Below, piece by piece: positions 1-7,799 of a stretch of 43,377 nucleotides of DNA (its first letter is position 1; each line of letters starts with the position of its first letter). The position numbers and the translations under genes are program-made. The notes under the pieces were generated by a model. It did not search any database and was not told the DNA's origin. It was given only the letters and a program-made list of their open reading frames with translations. Source of the stretch: Robiginitomaculum sp. GTDB lineage: Bacteria > Pseudomonadota > Alphaproteobacteria > Caulobacterales > Maricaulaceae. The stretch lies in NCBI GenBank assembly GCA_002733605.1, contig NVWK01000001.1:179250-222626 (forward strand), given 5' to 3'.

Positions 1-125
1 CCTTTACGCAAAACATCAATCGCGTTGAACAATTGCCATTCAACCATGCCACCCAATTGTAGAAGGCGGCCTTCAATTCGATCCCGTTCACCGTTAGAAT
101 TTGGAATCATACAATCAACACTCAT
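1..125 (-). CDS. phoU: PhoU-like phosphate signalling protein, 5' part only
   Basis: Reading the minus strand from an ATG at 125 gives 41 residues before the window ends. The stretch RLLQLGGMVEWQLFNAIDVL resembles the first helix of PhoU proteins, which typically read 'MGGLVExQIxxAIDAL'. PhoU represses the PhoR/PhoB phosphate regulon and modulates the Pst transporter at the inner membrane. The gene runs out of the window, so length and domain content cannot be judged. It follows a TonB receptor and phytase on the same strand, which suits a phosphate role. A weak purine-rich stretch (AAGAAA) precedes the ATG. The family call rests on a short segment and is moderate. Confidence 0.55.
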   Translation of the reverse strand, partial: MSVDCMIPNSNGERDRIEGRLLQLGGMVEWQLFNAIDVLRK

Positions 126-193
126 AATTTTCTTATCACAAAACGAAATCACTTCAGTTCATGTGAAAGGTAATTCTTCTTGGTGGCGTTTTT

Positions 194-211
194 TTGAAAC
201 AAATATGACAG
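194..211 (-). promoter_or_regulatory. Pho-box-like site upstream of the phoU-like gene
   Basis: On the minus strand this reads CTGTCATATTTGTTTCAA. The first 7-mer matches the PhoB half-site CTGTCAT exactly; the second, after a 4-base spacer, matches 4 of 7. It lies about 70 bases before the phoU-like ATG, in the 168-base gap after the phytase gene. That gap also contains a small hairpin (CTGCC/GGCAG with a GAAA loop, 249-262) that could separate the two transcripts. Confidence 0.35.
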
Positions 212-293
212 TTTTGTGTACATAAATATTAAGGCTAAGGCAGATGCTCTGCCGAAAGGCAGGCTTCATATTCACCCAAATACGCCGTTAGAA

Positions 294-1346
294 TTAATCC
301 TCAAGATGTGCCGAGATCACCCGCCAGTCTATGAATTTGAAATTTTGTCGTTTCGCATTTATGTCTTTGGTCTGATCATCCTGATCATCTTGAACGACCA
401 AAAAACCTTCTGGAAATTTGGCGGAAGAAACGGAGCTTACAGCGATCCCGTCCGTAATACTGGTGCCGTCTACAACACCATCCACAACTTCAAACCGTCC
501 GGAAAATTTATAATCAGGCAGATGAAAAACCCCATAACTGGAATTACCCTGTGAAGAGACCAACAAATAGCCGCCGTCCCGACCCTGTTCATAAATACTG
601 ACACCTTCAAAATCTGCCTCTAATCCATATTGTCCGGGACGGGCAATAACCAATTGCTCATCCTTGCCGGACGGCGCGCTAGCATAACGATAAAGTCCGC
701 CCTCTTCCTCGGCAATATAAAGCGAACCCGTACGGTCATCAAACACACAGCCTTCGGTTTTGGTACCGGTAGAAAACTCCCGCACTTTTGTGGCGCTAAA
801 CTGCCCACCCTGCTCGGAAATCCGGTATTGCTGATACACACCTTTCTTCGTGGTGATACCCGCATGAAAAGTCCCATTCACAGTACGCCCCAAACAAATA
901 CCATAAGGCGAGATGGGAATGTCGATAGTGTTGTCAGATGGGATCACAAACACATCGCGCTCAATATCATACAACAACACTGTGATATTATTCAGCTCGT
1001 CATTGCTGGCGACCAACAACACATAATCGCGCCCCCCCATACGAAACCCGTCGCGCAAATCAACATTGTTAAGTGTCCCCAAAGGATGGAACTTACGTAT
1101 GGAGCCATCCAAATTATAAATATAAAGCCCGGCCTGTTTGTCGGTTCCGGCCACGAAACCTTGCCCGTCTTTTCCGATATAAATCGCGGGATCATCTGCG
1201 GAATCACCCCGGCTTGAAACAATGGGTGCTTCAAAAGAAGCCTGAACCGAAAATACGTCTTTACCAGCTAAGCTTGCGACATCTCCACCGGATGCACTCG
1301 CGCATCCGGTTAAGCACAATGAGAGTGTTATGAATGTTTTTTTCAT
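294..1346 (-). CDS. 3-phytase (beta-propeller phytase), predicted lipoprotein
   Basis: A 350-residue protein of the beta-propeller phytase family, which hydrolyses phytate (inositol hexakisphosphate) to release phosphate using calcium. The N-terminus (MKKTFITLSLCLTGCAS) is a lipoprotein signal with an LTGC lipobox, so it should be anchored to the envelope. Family-typical segments include DDPAIYI, GTDKQAGLYIYNLDG, NNVDLRDGF, EGCVFDDRTGSLYIAEEEGGLYRY-type blades, and ADFEGVSIY. Length fits the family. The start is two bases after the stop of the TonB receptor gene, with no clear ribosome site of its own, which suggests translational coupling. The pairing implies import of phytate or its breakdown products followed by phosphate release. 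Confidence 0.9.
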   Translation of the reverse strand: MKKTFITLSLCLTGCASASGGDVASLAGKDVFSVQASFEAPIVSSRGDSADDPAIYIGKDGQGFVAGTDKQAGLYIYNLDGSIRKFHPLGTLNNVDLRDGFRMGGRDYVLLVASNDELNNITVLLYDIERDVFVIPSDNTIDIPISPYGICLGRTVNGTFHAGITTKKGVYQQYRISEQGGQFSATKVREFSTGTKTEGCVFDDRTGSLYIAEEEGGLYRYASAPSGKDEQLVIARPGQYGLEADFEGVSIYEQGRDGGYLLVSSQGNSSYGVFHLPDYKFSGRFEVVDGVVDGTSITDGIAVSSVSSAKFPEGFLVVQDDQDDQTKDINAKRQNFKFIDWRVISAHLED

Positions 1347-1348
1347 GA

Positions 1349-4186
1349 TTAATACTTGTATTGCAGGCCAATTTCTATTGTGCGACCATAGCTTTCAAAT
1401 TGGCTAAGTTGGTCAACATTATTACGGCGCTCAAATGCCAGAAACGGCTCATCCGTAATATTACTAATTTCTCCGAAGATACGGAAATGGTCATTGATTT
1501 TATACTTGGCCGTAAAATCAAGCTGGTCATGGGCAGCAACAAAACGTCCCCCCACTTCATCCAGATACTTATCACGATATGACCAGGCCAAGCGTACATC
1601 CACTCCATACCCTTCATAGCCAAGCACCAGATTTGCAATATTTGCAGACTGCTTGGGCAATGCGATTATATTTCCATCCAGATCGGTAGCTTCCCCATCA
1701 ACAAAAGTATAGTTAGCACCGACAATAACACCGCTTAACGGCCCGTCTAAAAAGGACAAGGATTGTTGGAAGTTTAATTCCAGTCCCAACAGGTTTGCAC
1801 TCGGTAAATTGACATAATATGTCGCTTTATCAAACACACCAAAACTCGTTGCAAAATCACGGACCGTACGCTCCGCAATAAAATCGCTGAAGTCTTTGTA
1901 GAACGCGCCAAACGAAATCACACCACCATTATCCGTGTAATACTCTACAGAAAAATCATAACTATCTGCCGTTTGGTGGTTCAGACGCGGAATACCAAGT
2001 GCGGTCACATTACCAAACTCACCCGAATACTCATTATCATCGTCCAGCTCAATTTCTGCAGAAGGCACAATCGCTTTGAAATTAGGGCGGGCCAGACTTT
2101 TATAATAGCTGAGACGGAGGATCAAATTTTCTGTCGCATTTAGTCTCGCGACAATGCTCGGCAAAATTTCAGTGTACTCATCGGCATTACTAACCTCGCT
2201 GATACAAATCAGATCATCTCCCAACGCCCCGGCGACAGGTGTCACCACATTACCATCACTATCGCGACAATCTGCCCCCGGCTGTACATCTGCGAAATTC
2301 AGAACGGAATCTTCTTCAAATAACCGCACATCACGCCCCCGACCATCATAATCCGTCGTCTCGACCCTGACACCGCCAACAAGGCGCAAATCCTGAATAT
2401 CAATTCCGGCCATCAAATACCCGGCCAAGACATCTTCATTCGCCGAATAATCCGCCAAATTAGATTCGATAAAACTATCGCCAGCCTTCACATCCAACTG
2501 GTTTTTATTCGCCTCAAAGAAACGCCGCACAGAAGCGGGATCAGCAACAGGGCCAATTGAAAATGGTTCATAATCTACATTACCAAGCACATCAGCCAAT
2601 GTAAAAGCATCGTTACCGTCATAAACAATCATCTCCACATCACGTGTTTTTTCACGTTGGCGGAACTTGGCACCAAATTTAATAAAGCCCGGATCATTAC
2701 CGAAATTCACATCGCGGCGCACATTCAGCGCAAAAGCTATTTCTTCATCTTCGGTGGCCCCGTTCAAATTTTCCGCACCATCAAATTCAAATTCGCCAGA
2801 TGTCGTATATTTAGGATCAATAAAATTAAATGTTGGACGCAACGGATCACTCACATCAAGGCTCATCGCTCCCCCTTTTACACGGTAGTCTGTATCAAGC
2901 CGGTTCAGTTCTTCTTCCTCTGCGTGCGATATCGCCGCTGAATAATCCACGGCCCAAGCCCCGAACTCGCTTTTCCCACCAAGAGTGGCCGACCAGATTT
3001 TCTGGCTTTCCGTGCGGTCTTTCAAGTCCCGATCTACTTTGCCTTCACCAAACGTAATGACGTTTCCGATTTGCCCGGTGATTTCATCTGGATCGCCTTC
3101 AATCTCGACGCGTGAACGCACTTCCGCATCCGTAAAATCAGAATAAAGCGTACGTAGATAAAGTTCCGTATGACCACCCAGTTTGTAGTCAACATTCCCC
3201 GTCAAATTAACCCGCTCGCGGGTAATTTGATAATCGCGCAATTCAAATTCTTCAGGAAACAAATCATCGACAAAGCCACCATCAACTTCGTAGTTTTCCG
3301 ATCCAAATTTCCGGTTACGATAAGACCCGCTAATCGCCACACCAAGGTTTCCATCTGCAAACACATCAGAGGCAGATACACTTAATTTCGGCCCCCACTG
3401 CGATGTCTGCTCATTGTAAGAGCCCGCCACTTTGGCTTTCATATAGCGCCCCTTACGATCAAACGCCGTAAACGTTTTAATCTCGATATTACCGCCAATC
3501 CCGTCACCATCGAGGTCAGGCGTCAAAGATTTGGTAATCTCGATACTTTTCAAAACCTCTGAATCAATAACGTCCAACGCTGTCGCGCGCACATCCCCTT
3601 CAGGAGACGGAATGCGCGTGCCGTTGATAGAACTGGAGTTCAGATTTGGATCAACACCACGAATAATTATGAACCGGCCCTCGCCTTGGTCGTTTTCAAC
3701 CGAGATACCCGCAACCCGTCTGACCGCTTCGGTAACATTTTGATCTGGAAACTGGCCGATAGCATCAGATGATACCACACTGATTAAATTATCCGCATTG
3801 CGTTGCTGATTAAGAGCGCTCAATAAATTGGCCCGCTGACCAACGGCAATCACCGTGTCAATATCGGGATTAATAGCGAATACGGCTACAAGCCCACCCT
3901 CTGGCACTGTAATTGTTTGCACAAGGGAATCACTGCCAATGTAGTCAATATTGATTTGATATGTGCCCGCAGGAATATTACGGAAGATAAACTGGCCACC
4001 CGAAACCGTGACCGTCCGCACGCCAAGCGTATCGATACGCACCTGTGCACCTGCCACCGGATAAGCTTGCAGACCAGACGTCACAGTTCCGCTAAGCTCA
4101 ACCGCAAAAGCAGGTGTTGCCAATACAGCCGCCAAAGCCGTAGCCGCAACAAAATAGTGTTTTCTTGATATATTTAAGGGGGTCAT
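1349..4186 (-). CDS. TonB-dependent receptor, probably for phytate or another organophosphate
   Basis: An outer-membrane TonB-dependent receptor of 945 residues from the chosen start. The open frame extends to an ATG at 4273, but the ATG at 4186 has a GGAG ribosome site and begins a clean signal peptide (MTPLNISRKHYFVAATALAA..PAFA). The longer version would also bury a Pho-box-like site inside the coding region. After the signal come a carboxypeptidase-regulatory/Ig-like domain (about 29-100), a plug with SSDAIGQFPDQNVTEAVRRV and RGVDPNLNSSSINGTRIPSP, then a 22-strand-type barrel ending in an aromatic residue (GLQYKY). This is the architecture seen in Caulobacter-type receptors. It is coupled to the phytase gene, so the substrate is probably phytate-related; that is inference from context. 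Confidence 0.9.
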   Translation of the reverse strand: MTPLNISRKHYFVAATALAAVLATPAFAVELSGTVTSGLQAYPVAGAQVRIDTLGVRTVTVSGGQFIFRNIPAGTYQINIDYIGSDSLVQTITVPEGGLVAVFAINPDIDTVIAVGQRANLLSALNQQRNADNLISVVSSDAIGQFPDQNVTEAVRRVAGISVENDQGEGRFIIIRGVDPNLNSSSINGTRIPSPEGDVRATALDVIDSEVLKSIEITKSLTPDLDGDGIGGNIEIKTFTAFDRKGRYMKAKVAGSYNEQTSQWGPKLSVSASDVFADGNLGVAISGSYRNRKFGSENYEVDGGFVDDLFPEEFELRDYQITRERVNLTGNVDYKLGGHTELYLRTLYSDFTDAEVRSRVEIEGDPDEITGQIGNVITFGEGKVDRDLKDRTESQKIWSATLGGKSEFGAWAVDYSAAISHAEEEELNRLDTDYRVKGGAMSLDVSDPLRPTFNFIDPKYTTSGEFEFDGAENLNGATEDEEIAFALNVRRDVNFGNDPGFIKFGAKFRQREKTRDVEMIVYDGNDAFTLADVLGNVDYEPFSIGPVADPASVRRFFEANKNQLDVKAGDSFIESNLADYSANEDVLAGYLMAGIDIQDLRLVGGVRVETTDYDGRGRDVRLFEEDSVLNFADVQPGADCRDSDGNVVTPVAGALGDDLICISEVSNADEYTEILPSIVARLNATENLILRLSYYKSLARPNFKAIVPSAEIELDDDNEYSGEFGNVTALGIPRLNHQTADSYDFSVEYYTDNGGVISFGAFYKDFSDFIAERTVRDFATSFGVFDKATYYVNLPSANLLGLELNFQQSLSFLDGPLSGVIVGANYTFVDGEATDLDGNIIALPKQSANIANLVLGYEGYGVDVRLAWSYRDKYLDEVGGRFVAAHDQLDFTAKYKINDHFRIFGEISNITDEPFLAFERRNNVDQLSQFESYGRTIEIGLQYKY

Positions 4187-4226
4187 GAGGCGCTCCAATT
4201 GCTGTTTCGGAGCTTGTCTCAATTTA

Positions 4227-4244
4227 TTGACAACATCATGACAC
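4227..4244 (-). promoter_or_regulatory. Pho box upstream of the TonB receptor-phytase operon
   Basis: The minus strand reads GTGTCATGATGTTGTCAA: two direct 7-mers separated by 4 bases, matching the PhoB half-site CTGTCAT at 6 of 7 and 5 of 7 positions. It lies 41-58 bases before the preferred ATG at 4186, the usual place for an activator overlapping the -35 region. This supports phosphate-starvation control of the receptor and phytase. Confidence 0.6.
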
Positions 4245-4326
4245 TTTCTTATATTAATCATGGCAATATTCACGCCTCTTCATCAAGAGCCTGAAAACCA
4301 TTGCAACATCATGATTCCTAGCAATA

Positions 4327-4593
4327 TCAGGGAAGTTGGTTGCGGGTCTCGAAGATGCGAAACACCATTCTCAGGAGCAGAACCGCCGCATATCCGACGA
4401 CCGCCCCCAGCATGGTTGCTAAAAAATCAAGCCAGTCAGGAGTGCCGGATCCACGAATGTCATACACTTCTTTCGCGCCTGCAACAGCCGCGGTCAGGGT
4501 AAAACCATGATATGGGCGCAACCACATCCCGACAACAACGGTAATAATCACCCCTACTACAAAATGTTGGATTTTATCCGGCCCAATATTCAT
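4327..4593 (-). CDS. Small membrane protein, YfiM/VanZ-like (uncertain)
   Basis: An 88-residue protein beginning MNIGPDKIQHF, with hydrophobic segments at about 10-26 and 60-80. The DK-x-x-HF start and the later pattern KEVYD..GTPDWLDFLATMLG recur in short membrane proteins annotated as DUF2279/YfiM-like or VanZ-like, many of them in prophages. No catalytic residues can be assigned. It sits between the TonB receptor and the IS3 element; beyond the IS lie phage/GTA-type spike genes, so it could belong with them, although it is on the opposite strand. No strong ribosome site is visible. Function unknown. Confidence 0.6.
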   Translation of the reverse strand: MNIGPDKIQHFVVGVIITVVVGMWLRPYHGFTLTAAVAGAKEVYDIRGSGTPDWLDFLATMLGAVVGYAAVLLLRMVFRIFETRNQLP

Positions 4594-4793
4594 TTATGCA
4601 TCACGCTATTTCCATTACCTGCAAAACCAGGCTTCACCGTACAGCATGACAAGCACGCCCAACACACCTTTGCAATCAAAAGTCTCTGAACCTCACATAA
4701 ATAACAATATATTTCCACAGATGAGAGCGCACAACTTTTGCACAGCAATGAAGATTATACATACAAAGGTACAGCTATCTCCACAAAGTAGAG

Positions 4794-4825
4794 TGATGTG
4801 CCCCTAGTTTTGTAGACACTTTGTT
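4794..4825 (+). repeat. Left terminal inverted repeat of the IS3 element
   Basis: A 32-bp repeat identical to the reverse complement of 5997-6028. It begins TGATGTGCCCC and includes the segment TTTTGTAGACACTTTGTT. A diverged relative of this end occurs alone at 27511-27549. Confidence 0.9.
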
Positions 4826-4855
4826 TGGTAAAAGTGGAAGCAAGGAGAATTACAC

Positions 4856-5137
4856 ATGGGAACAGGAATACGATATACCGACGAGTTCAAACGAGACGCT
4901 GTGGCGCAGGTTAAAGAGCGCGGTTATTCGGTTAAAGATGTATCGGGTCGGTTGGGGATCAGCACTAAATCCATGTATGATTGGATCAAACAATTTCACA
5001 AACCAGATCCGATACAAGCTGATGCGAACGATCAGGCGCAAGAGAACCGTCGCCTTCGGGCCGAACTCAAGCGCGTCACTGAGGAGCGTGACATCCTAAA
5101 AAAGGCCACGGTGTACTTCGCAAAAGAAGCCAAGTGA
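4856..5137 (+). CDS. IS3-family transposase OrfA
   Basis: A 93-residue protein with an N-terminal helix-turn-helix (YTDEFKRDAVAQVKERGYSVKDVSGRLGIS, then STKSMYDWIKQF) that binds the IS ends. A C-terminal leucine-zipper-like coiled coil follows (ENRRLRAELKRVTEERDILKKATVYF). This is the standard OrfA layout and length. An AGGAG ribosome site lies just upstream of the ATG. The stop overlaps the GTG start of orfB (GTGA), the usual coupling point in this family. This reading frame looks intact. Confidence 0.9.
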   Translation: MGTGIRYTDEFKRDAVAQVKERGYSVKDVSGRLGISTKSMYDWIKQFHKPDPIQADANDQAQENRRLRAELKRVTEERDILKKATVYFAKEAK

Positions 5138-5993
5138 AGTACGCCTTTATCAAGGCGCACCGCATGGAGTTTTCCGTGCGCACCATGTGCCGCGTTTTGC
5201 GTGTTCATCCGAGCGGGTTTTACGCGTGGCTTAAGTCCGGTTTAAGTAAAATGGCGAAGCATCAGCGGCGCTTAACAGGCCTCATTAAACAATCATGGCT
5301 GGAGAGTGGCTGTGTGTATGGCTACCGTAAAATCCATCATGACCTGCTAGATATGGGTGAAGACTGCGCACCTAATACGGTCGCTAAACTTATGCAAAAG
5401 TGCGGGTTGAGGGCACAGGTTGGTTATAAACGTCGCCCGAACAAGTACGGCACCAAGTCATCTATTGTGGCGGCTAATCATTTGAAGCAGAACTTTGATG
5501 TGGCCACACCAGATAGTGTTTGGGTGACGGACATCACTTATATCAAAACTCATGAGGGTTGGTTGTTTTTAGCCGTGGTCATAGATTTGTATTCGCGTCG
5601 TGTTGTCGGTTGGTCAATGGATGCCCGGATGCCAACAAGCCTGGCCTTAAACGCCCTTTTGATGGCTGTATGGAGGCGCAAACCCAAAAGCAAAGTAATT
5701 GTTCACTCTGATCAAGGCAGCCAGTTTACAAGCGCAGAGTGGCAATCATTCTTATCGGCGCATAATTTGGAAGCCAGCATGAGCCGAAGGGGAAACTGCT
5801 ATGACAATGCTGTAGCCCCGAAAGCTTCTTCCATCTGCTTAAAACGGAACGAATTAGACGCAAAACATATAAAACTCGGGAACTCGCACGTCAGGACGTA
5901 TTCGATTATATCGAATTGTTCTATAATGTGAGACGTAAACATGGTAAGTGCGGGATGTTGTCACCCGCCCAATTTGAGATGGCAACAAAATGA
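5134..5993 (+). pseudogene. IS3-family transposase OrfB (rve integrase core), frameshifted
   Basis: The GTG at 5134 overlaps the orfA stop. The protein reads normally through the HTH_21 region and the integrase core, with the first two catalytic aspartates in VTDITYIK and HSDQGSQFTS. At a C4 run (5816-5819) the frame breaks after NCYDNAVA: two extra bases change the expected AESFFHLLKTERIRRKTY into an unrelated tail that stops at 5931. In the shifted frame the normal end, including the third catalytic Glu and the motif FYNVRRKHGKCGMLSP, continues to a TGA at 5991-5993. The DDE triad is therefore split and the product should be inactive. Confidence 0.88.
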
Positions 5994-6075
5994 AGTAACA
6001 AAGTGTCTACAAAACTAGGGGCACATCAGAGTTTGAGCCCATGATAACGAGACTGAAAATTTCATGGAGAAAAAA

Positions 6076-6339
6076 ATGACAGATCGATTTAAATATCGGG
6101 CTTCCGGTAGTACTGGCTCAGCATCGAACGGTTTCCCGATTGTTCCAAATGACGCCACCGAGCTTGCCGAAACAGTACGGGCTATTTATATTGGTGGTAC
6201 AGGCACAATAACACTCGTCCTTTCTGGCGGAGCAGAACTTACATTCACGAATGTACCCGCTGGCATCATACTCCCCGTCCGTGCCATCTCGGTAAAATCT
6301 ACAGGTACCGACGCCACCAATCTTGTTGGACTCGTCTAA
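6076..6339 (+). CDS. ghsA: GTA/phage head-spike base protein, RcGTA GhsA (Rcc01079)-like
   Basis: An 87-residue protein. Its body (VPNDATELAETVRAIYIGGT, then GGAELTFTNVPAGIILPVRA, then KSTGTDATNLVGLV) follows the pattern of the spike base protein family named after Rhodobacter capsulatus Rcc01079: 'PSDxTDLAxxARALYVG…GG…VTFxxVPAGxxLPxRxxxVxxTGTTA'. In R. capsulatus GTA this protein (GhsA) attaches head spikes to the capsid. The ATG at 6076 is preferred over 6064 because GGAG lies 7 bases before it. The stop overlaps the ATG of the next gene (TAATG), as expected for a spike base-fibre pair. The IS3 element ends 48 bases upstream. No capsid, terminase or tail gene is in the window. Confidence 0.78.
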   Translation: MTDRFKYRASGSTGSASNGFPIVPNDATELAETVRAIYIGGTGTITLVLSGGAELTFTNVPAGIILPVRAISVKSTGTDATNLVGLV

Positions 6340-7547
6340 TGATCTGTATAGGGCATTCTACCACCCACCAAATCTCTATAGCCAAATGGTGGGTTGAGAC
6401 AGCGCTCCTCTCATTTGATTATGTCAATAACCGCTATATGGTCGGTGGTAACAATGTTTCACTTACCAGTACACACGATGTTACTCGTACGTCTGATGGT
6501 TATTTTAACAACATAGCGGGGGTTTGGCCCTTATTCGTGCCTAATATTGCAAGGCGGACGAATAGAGGGTTTCTGACGGAACCTAGCGACACCAATAAAA
6601 ATGAAAATTACAATGCCAATCCAACGGACTTGACAGGACTGACAATCGGCGGAGCTGGTGTTTTGTCCATCGTGGATGACGCTGCCGAAATTCATAGTGC
6701 AGGGCTTCATAATATTTGCACCAGCGGCAAAGTGATAAAGGCAGAAAACTCCGGCGGCTCAAATGCCTTCCTGGTTTTTGCGGGCGGAACAGCGAACACA
6801 AACGAGCACACCCTGTCTATTTATGCTCGAGGCGATGCCCCACACATTGCGAGTCTCGGTATTGCTGATAATTTTGGTGAGGAAATAACGCTGACCACGG
6901 AGTTCAACCGGTTTGAGCTTACCGGCACGCCGTCAGCCCCGAACTACATGTACATCAGAGTTAATGTAGGTGAGACAGTATACTGTATCTTAAATCAACT
7001 GGAAGAAGGGGCAGAGGCCTCCACGCCCATTGTCGTTTCAGGCGCGCCCGCAACTCGTGCTTCCGATCAAATCCGCGCCGATCAAATTGCGACAACTTTG
7101 GCAGGGATGACACGCGGGATTATAAAGGTTCATTTTTACTTTGAGAATGTTTTTAGCGGAGGTAGCTATCCCCGGTTTTTAAGCATTACCAATGACACAG
7201 GCACCGAAGCAGTTCAGATCACTTCTGATTTGAATGCTGGTTTAGCATTTATTTTACGCTCAAACGGCAATGCCCATTGTATCAATCCGTCACCAAATAT
7301 AATGTTAGAAGGTTACAATATAATTGTGCTTGGAGTATTCGAAAACGGAGATGTGCGCGTGTCTCTAAATGGTTCTCCTGTAACAGGTTCATCGTCAACC
7401 CCTATTCCCGTTTTTTCGAGCTTCGTCGCCGCTTACGTTGGCGCTTCAAGAACCGGTGATGTGGACTTTGCTTCCATTGTGCGGGAAATCATAATCCTTG
7501 ATGAAGATCCAACCAATACACGTATAGAGGAGTTGTCAATCCTATGA
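6339..7547 (+). CDS. ghsB: GTA/phage head-spike fibre, GhsB-like, carbohydrate-binding
   Basis: A 402-residue protein translationally coupled to the spike-base gene. The first 85 residues are unlike anything I recognise. Next is a jelly-roll carbohydrate-binding-like module (about 90-240: DLTGLTIGGAGVLSIVDD… LSIYARGDAPHIASLGI… MYIRVNVGETVYCILNQLEEG). It ends in TPIVVSGAPATRASDQIR, a junction frequently seen in phage tail fibres before a LamG/concanavalin-like domain, which here fills about 250-402. In R. capsulatus GTA the equivalent protein GhsB binds recipient capsule. The position beside a sulfate-activation and polysaccharide locus suits a glycan-binding role. Assignment rests on context and domain pattern. 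Confidence 0.65.
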   Translation: MICIGHSTTHQISIAKWWVETALLSFDYVNNRYMVGGNNVSLTSTHDVTRTSDGYFNNIAGVWPLFVPNIARRTNRGFLTEPSDTNKNENYNANPTDLTGLTIGGAGVLSIVDDAAEIHSAGLHNICTSGKVIKAENSGGSNAFLVFAGGTANTNEHTLSIYARGDAPHIASLGIADNFGEEITLTTEFNRFELTGTPSAPNYMYIRVNVGETVYCILNQLEEGAEASTPIVVSGAPATRASDQIRADQIATTLAGMTRGIIKVHFYFENVFSGGSYPRFLSITNDTGTEAVQITSDLNAGLAFILRSNGNAHCINPSPNIMLEGYNIIVLGVFENGDVRVSLNGSPVTGSSSTPIPVFSSFVAAYVGASRTGDVDFASIVREIIILDEDPTNTRIEELSIL

Positions 7548-7653
7548 TAATTGCACCAAATTTCATGGCAATGACCACAATGCAAACAGTATTACAAATA
7601 ACGCATTCCTGCCCAATGGATTAACACAGACCTACCTTAAATTCCAACCCATG

Positions 7654-7687
7654 CCCAAATTAATGGGATATATCCCATTAATTTGGG
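7654..7687. promoter_or_regulatory. Operator O1: 34-bp perfect palindrome upstream of HTH-cysD
   Basis: A perfect 34-bp inverted repeat centred on TGGGATATATCCCA, with arms extending through AATTAATGGGATA. The core recurs at 7753-7770 and, with one change, at 7780-7793. It lies 107 bases after the spike-fibre stop. It could also form a hairpin in the transcript, but no T-run follows on either strand, so an operator fits better than a terminator. Confidence 0.65.
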
Positions 7688-7752
7688 TCAAAAATGTCTT
7701 GTAAGCGCAAGTTTTTGCCTATAAGCGGATATATATAGTTTTTTAATTAAAA

Positions 7753-7770
7753 CATGGGATATATCCCATG
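7753..7770. promoter_or_regulatory. Operator O2: CATGGGATATATCCCATG
   Basis: A perfect 18-bp palindrome sharing the 14-bp core of O1. Its centre is 91 bases from O1 and 25 bases from O3. A possible -10 sequence (TATAGT, 7734-7739) lies between O1 and O2, so bound protein at O2 would sit near the transcription start and could block RNA polymerase. Confidence 0.65.
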
Positions 7771-7779
7771 AAATTAGGA

Positions 7780-7793
7780 TGGGATATATCCTG
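7780..7793. promoter_or_regulatory. Operator O3: TGGGATATATCCTG at the HTH-cysD start
   Basis: The third copy of the core, differing from TGGGATATATCCCA at the last two positions. It directly overlaps the alternative ATG at 7779 and ends 6 bases before the ATG at 7800, so binding here would cover the start region of the gene. Its position argues for self-regulation by the HTH domain encoded just downstream. Confidence 0.55.
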
Positions 7794-7799
7794 GGCATC

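Larger units (their letters stand above)
4794..6028 (+). mobile_element. IS3-family insertion sequence, probably inactive
   Basis: A complete element of about 1235 bases. Its ends are perfect 32-bp inverted repeats (4794-4825 and 5997-6028) starting TGATGTGCCCCTAG and ending in the complement. The trinucleotide GAG flanks both sides (4791-4793 and 6029-6031), consistent with a 3-bp target duplication. It carries overlapping orfA and orfB on the plus strand; the sequences resemble the IS51-type subgroup. OrfB carries a frameshift that removes the catalytic Glu, so this copy should not transpose alone. It landed 48 bases before the start of the spike-base gene and may have displaced that gene's promoter. 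Confidence 0.9.

Noticed and set aside
249..262. Hairpin CTGCC-GAAA-GGCAG after the phytase gene as a terminator
   Set aside because: The stem is only five pairs and no T-run follows on the minus strand; too weak to list as a terminator.
630..1217. Plus-strand frame of 195 codons opposite the phytase gene
   Set aside because: It is antisense to a well-supported gene and shows no family features.
4187..4273. N-terminal extension of the TonB receptor
   Set aside because: The extension precedes a normal signal peptide, lacks a ribosome site, and would cover the Pho box; the ATG at 4186 with GGAG is better.
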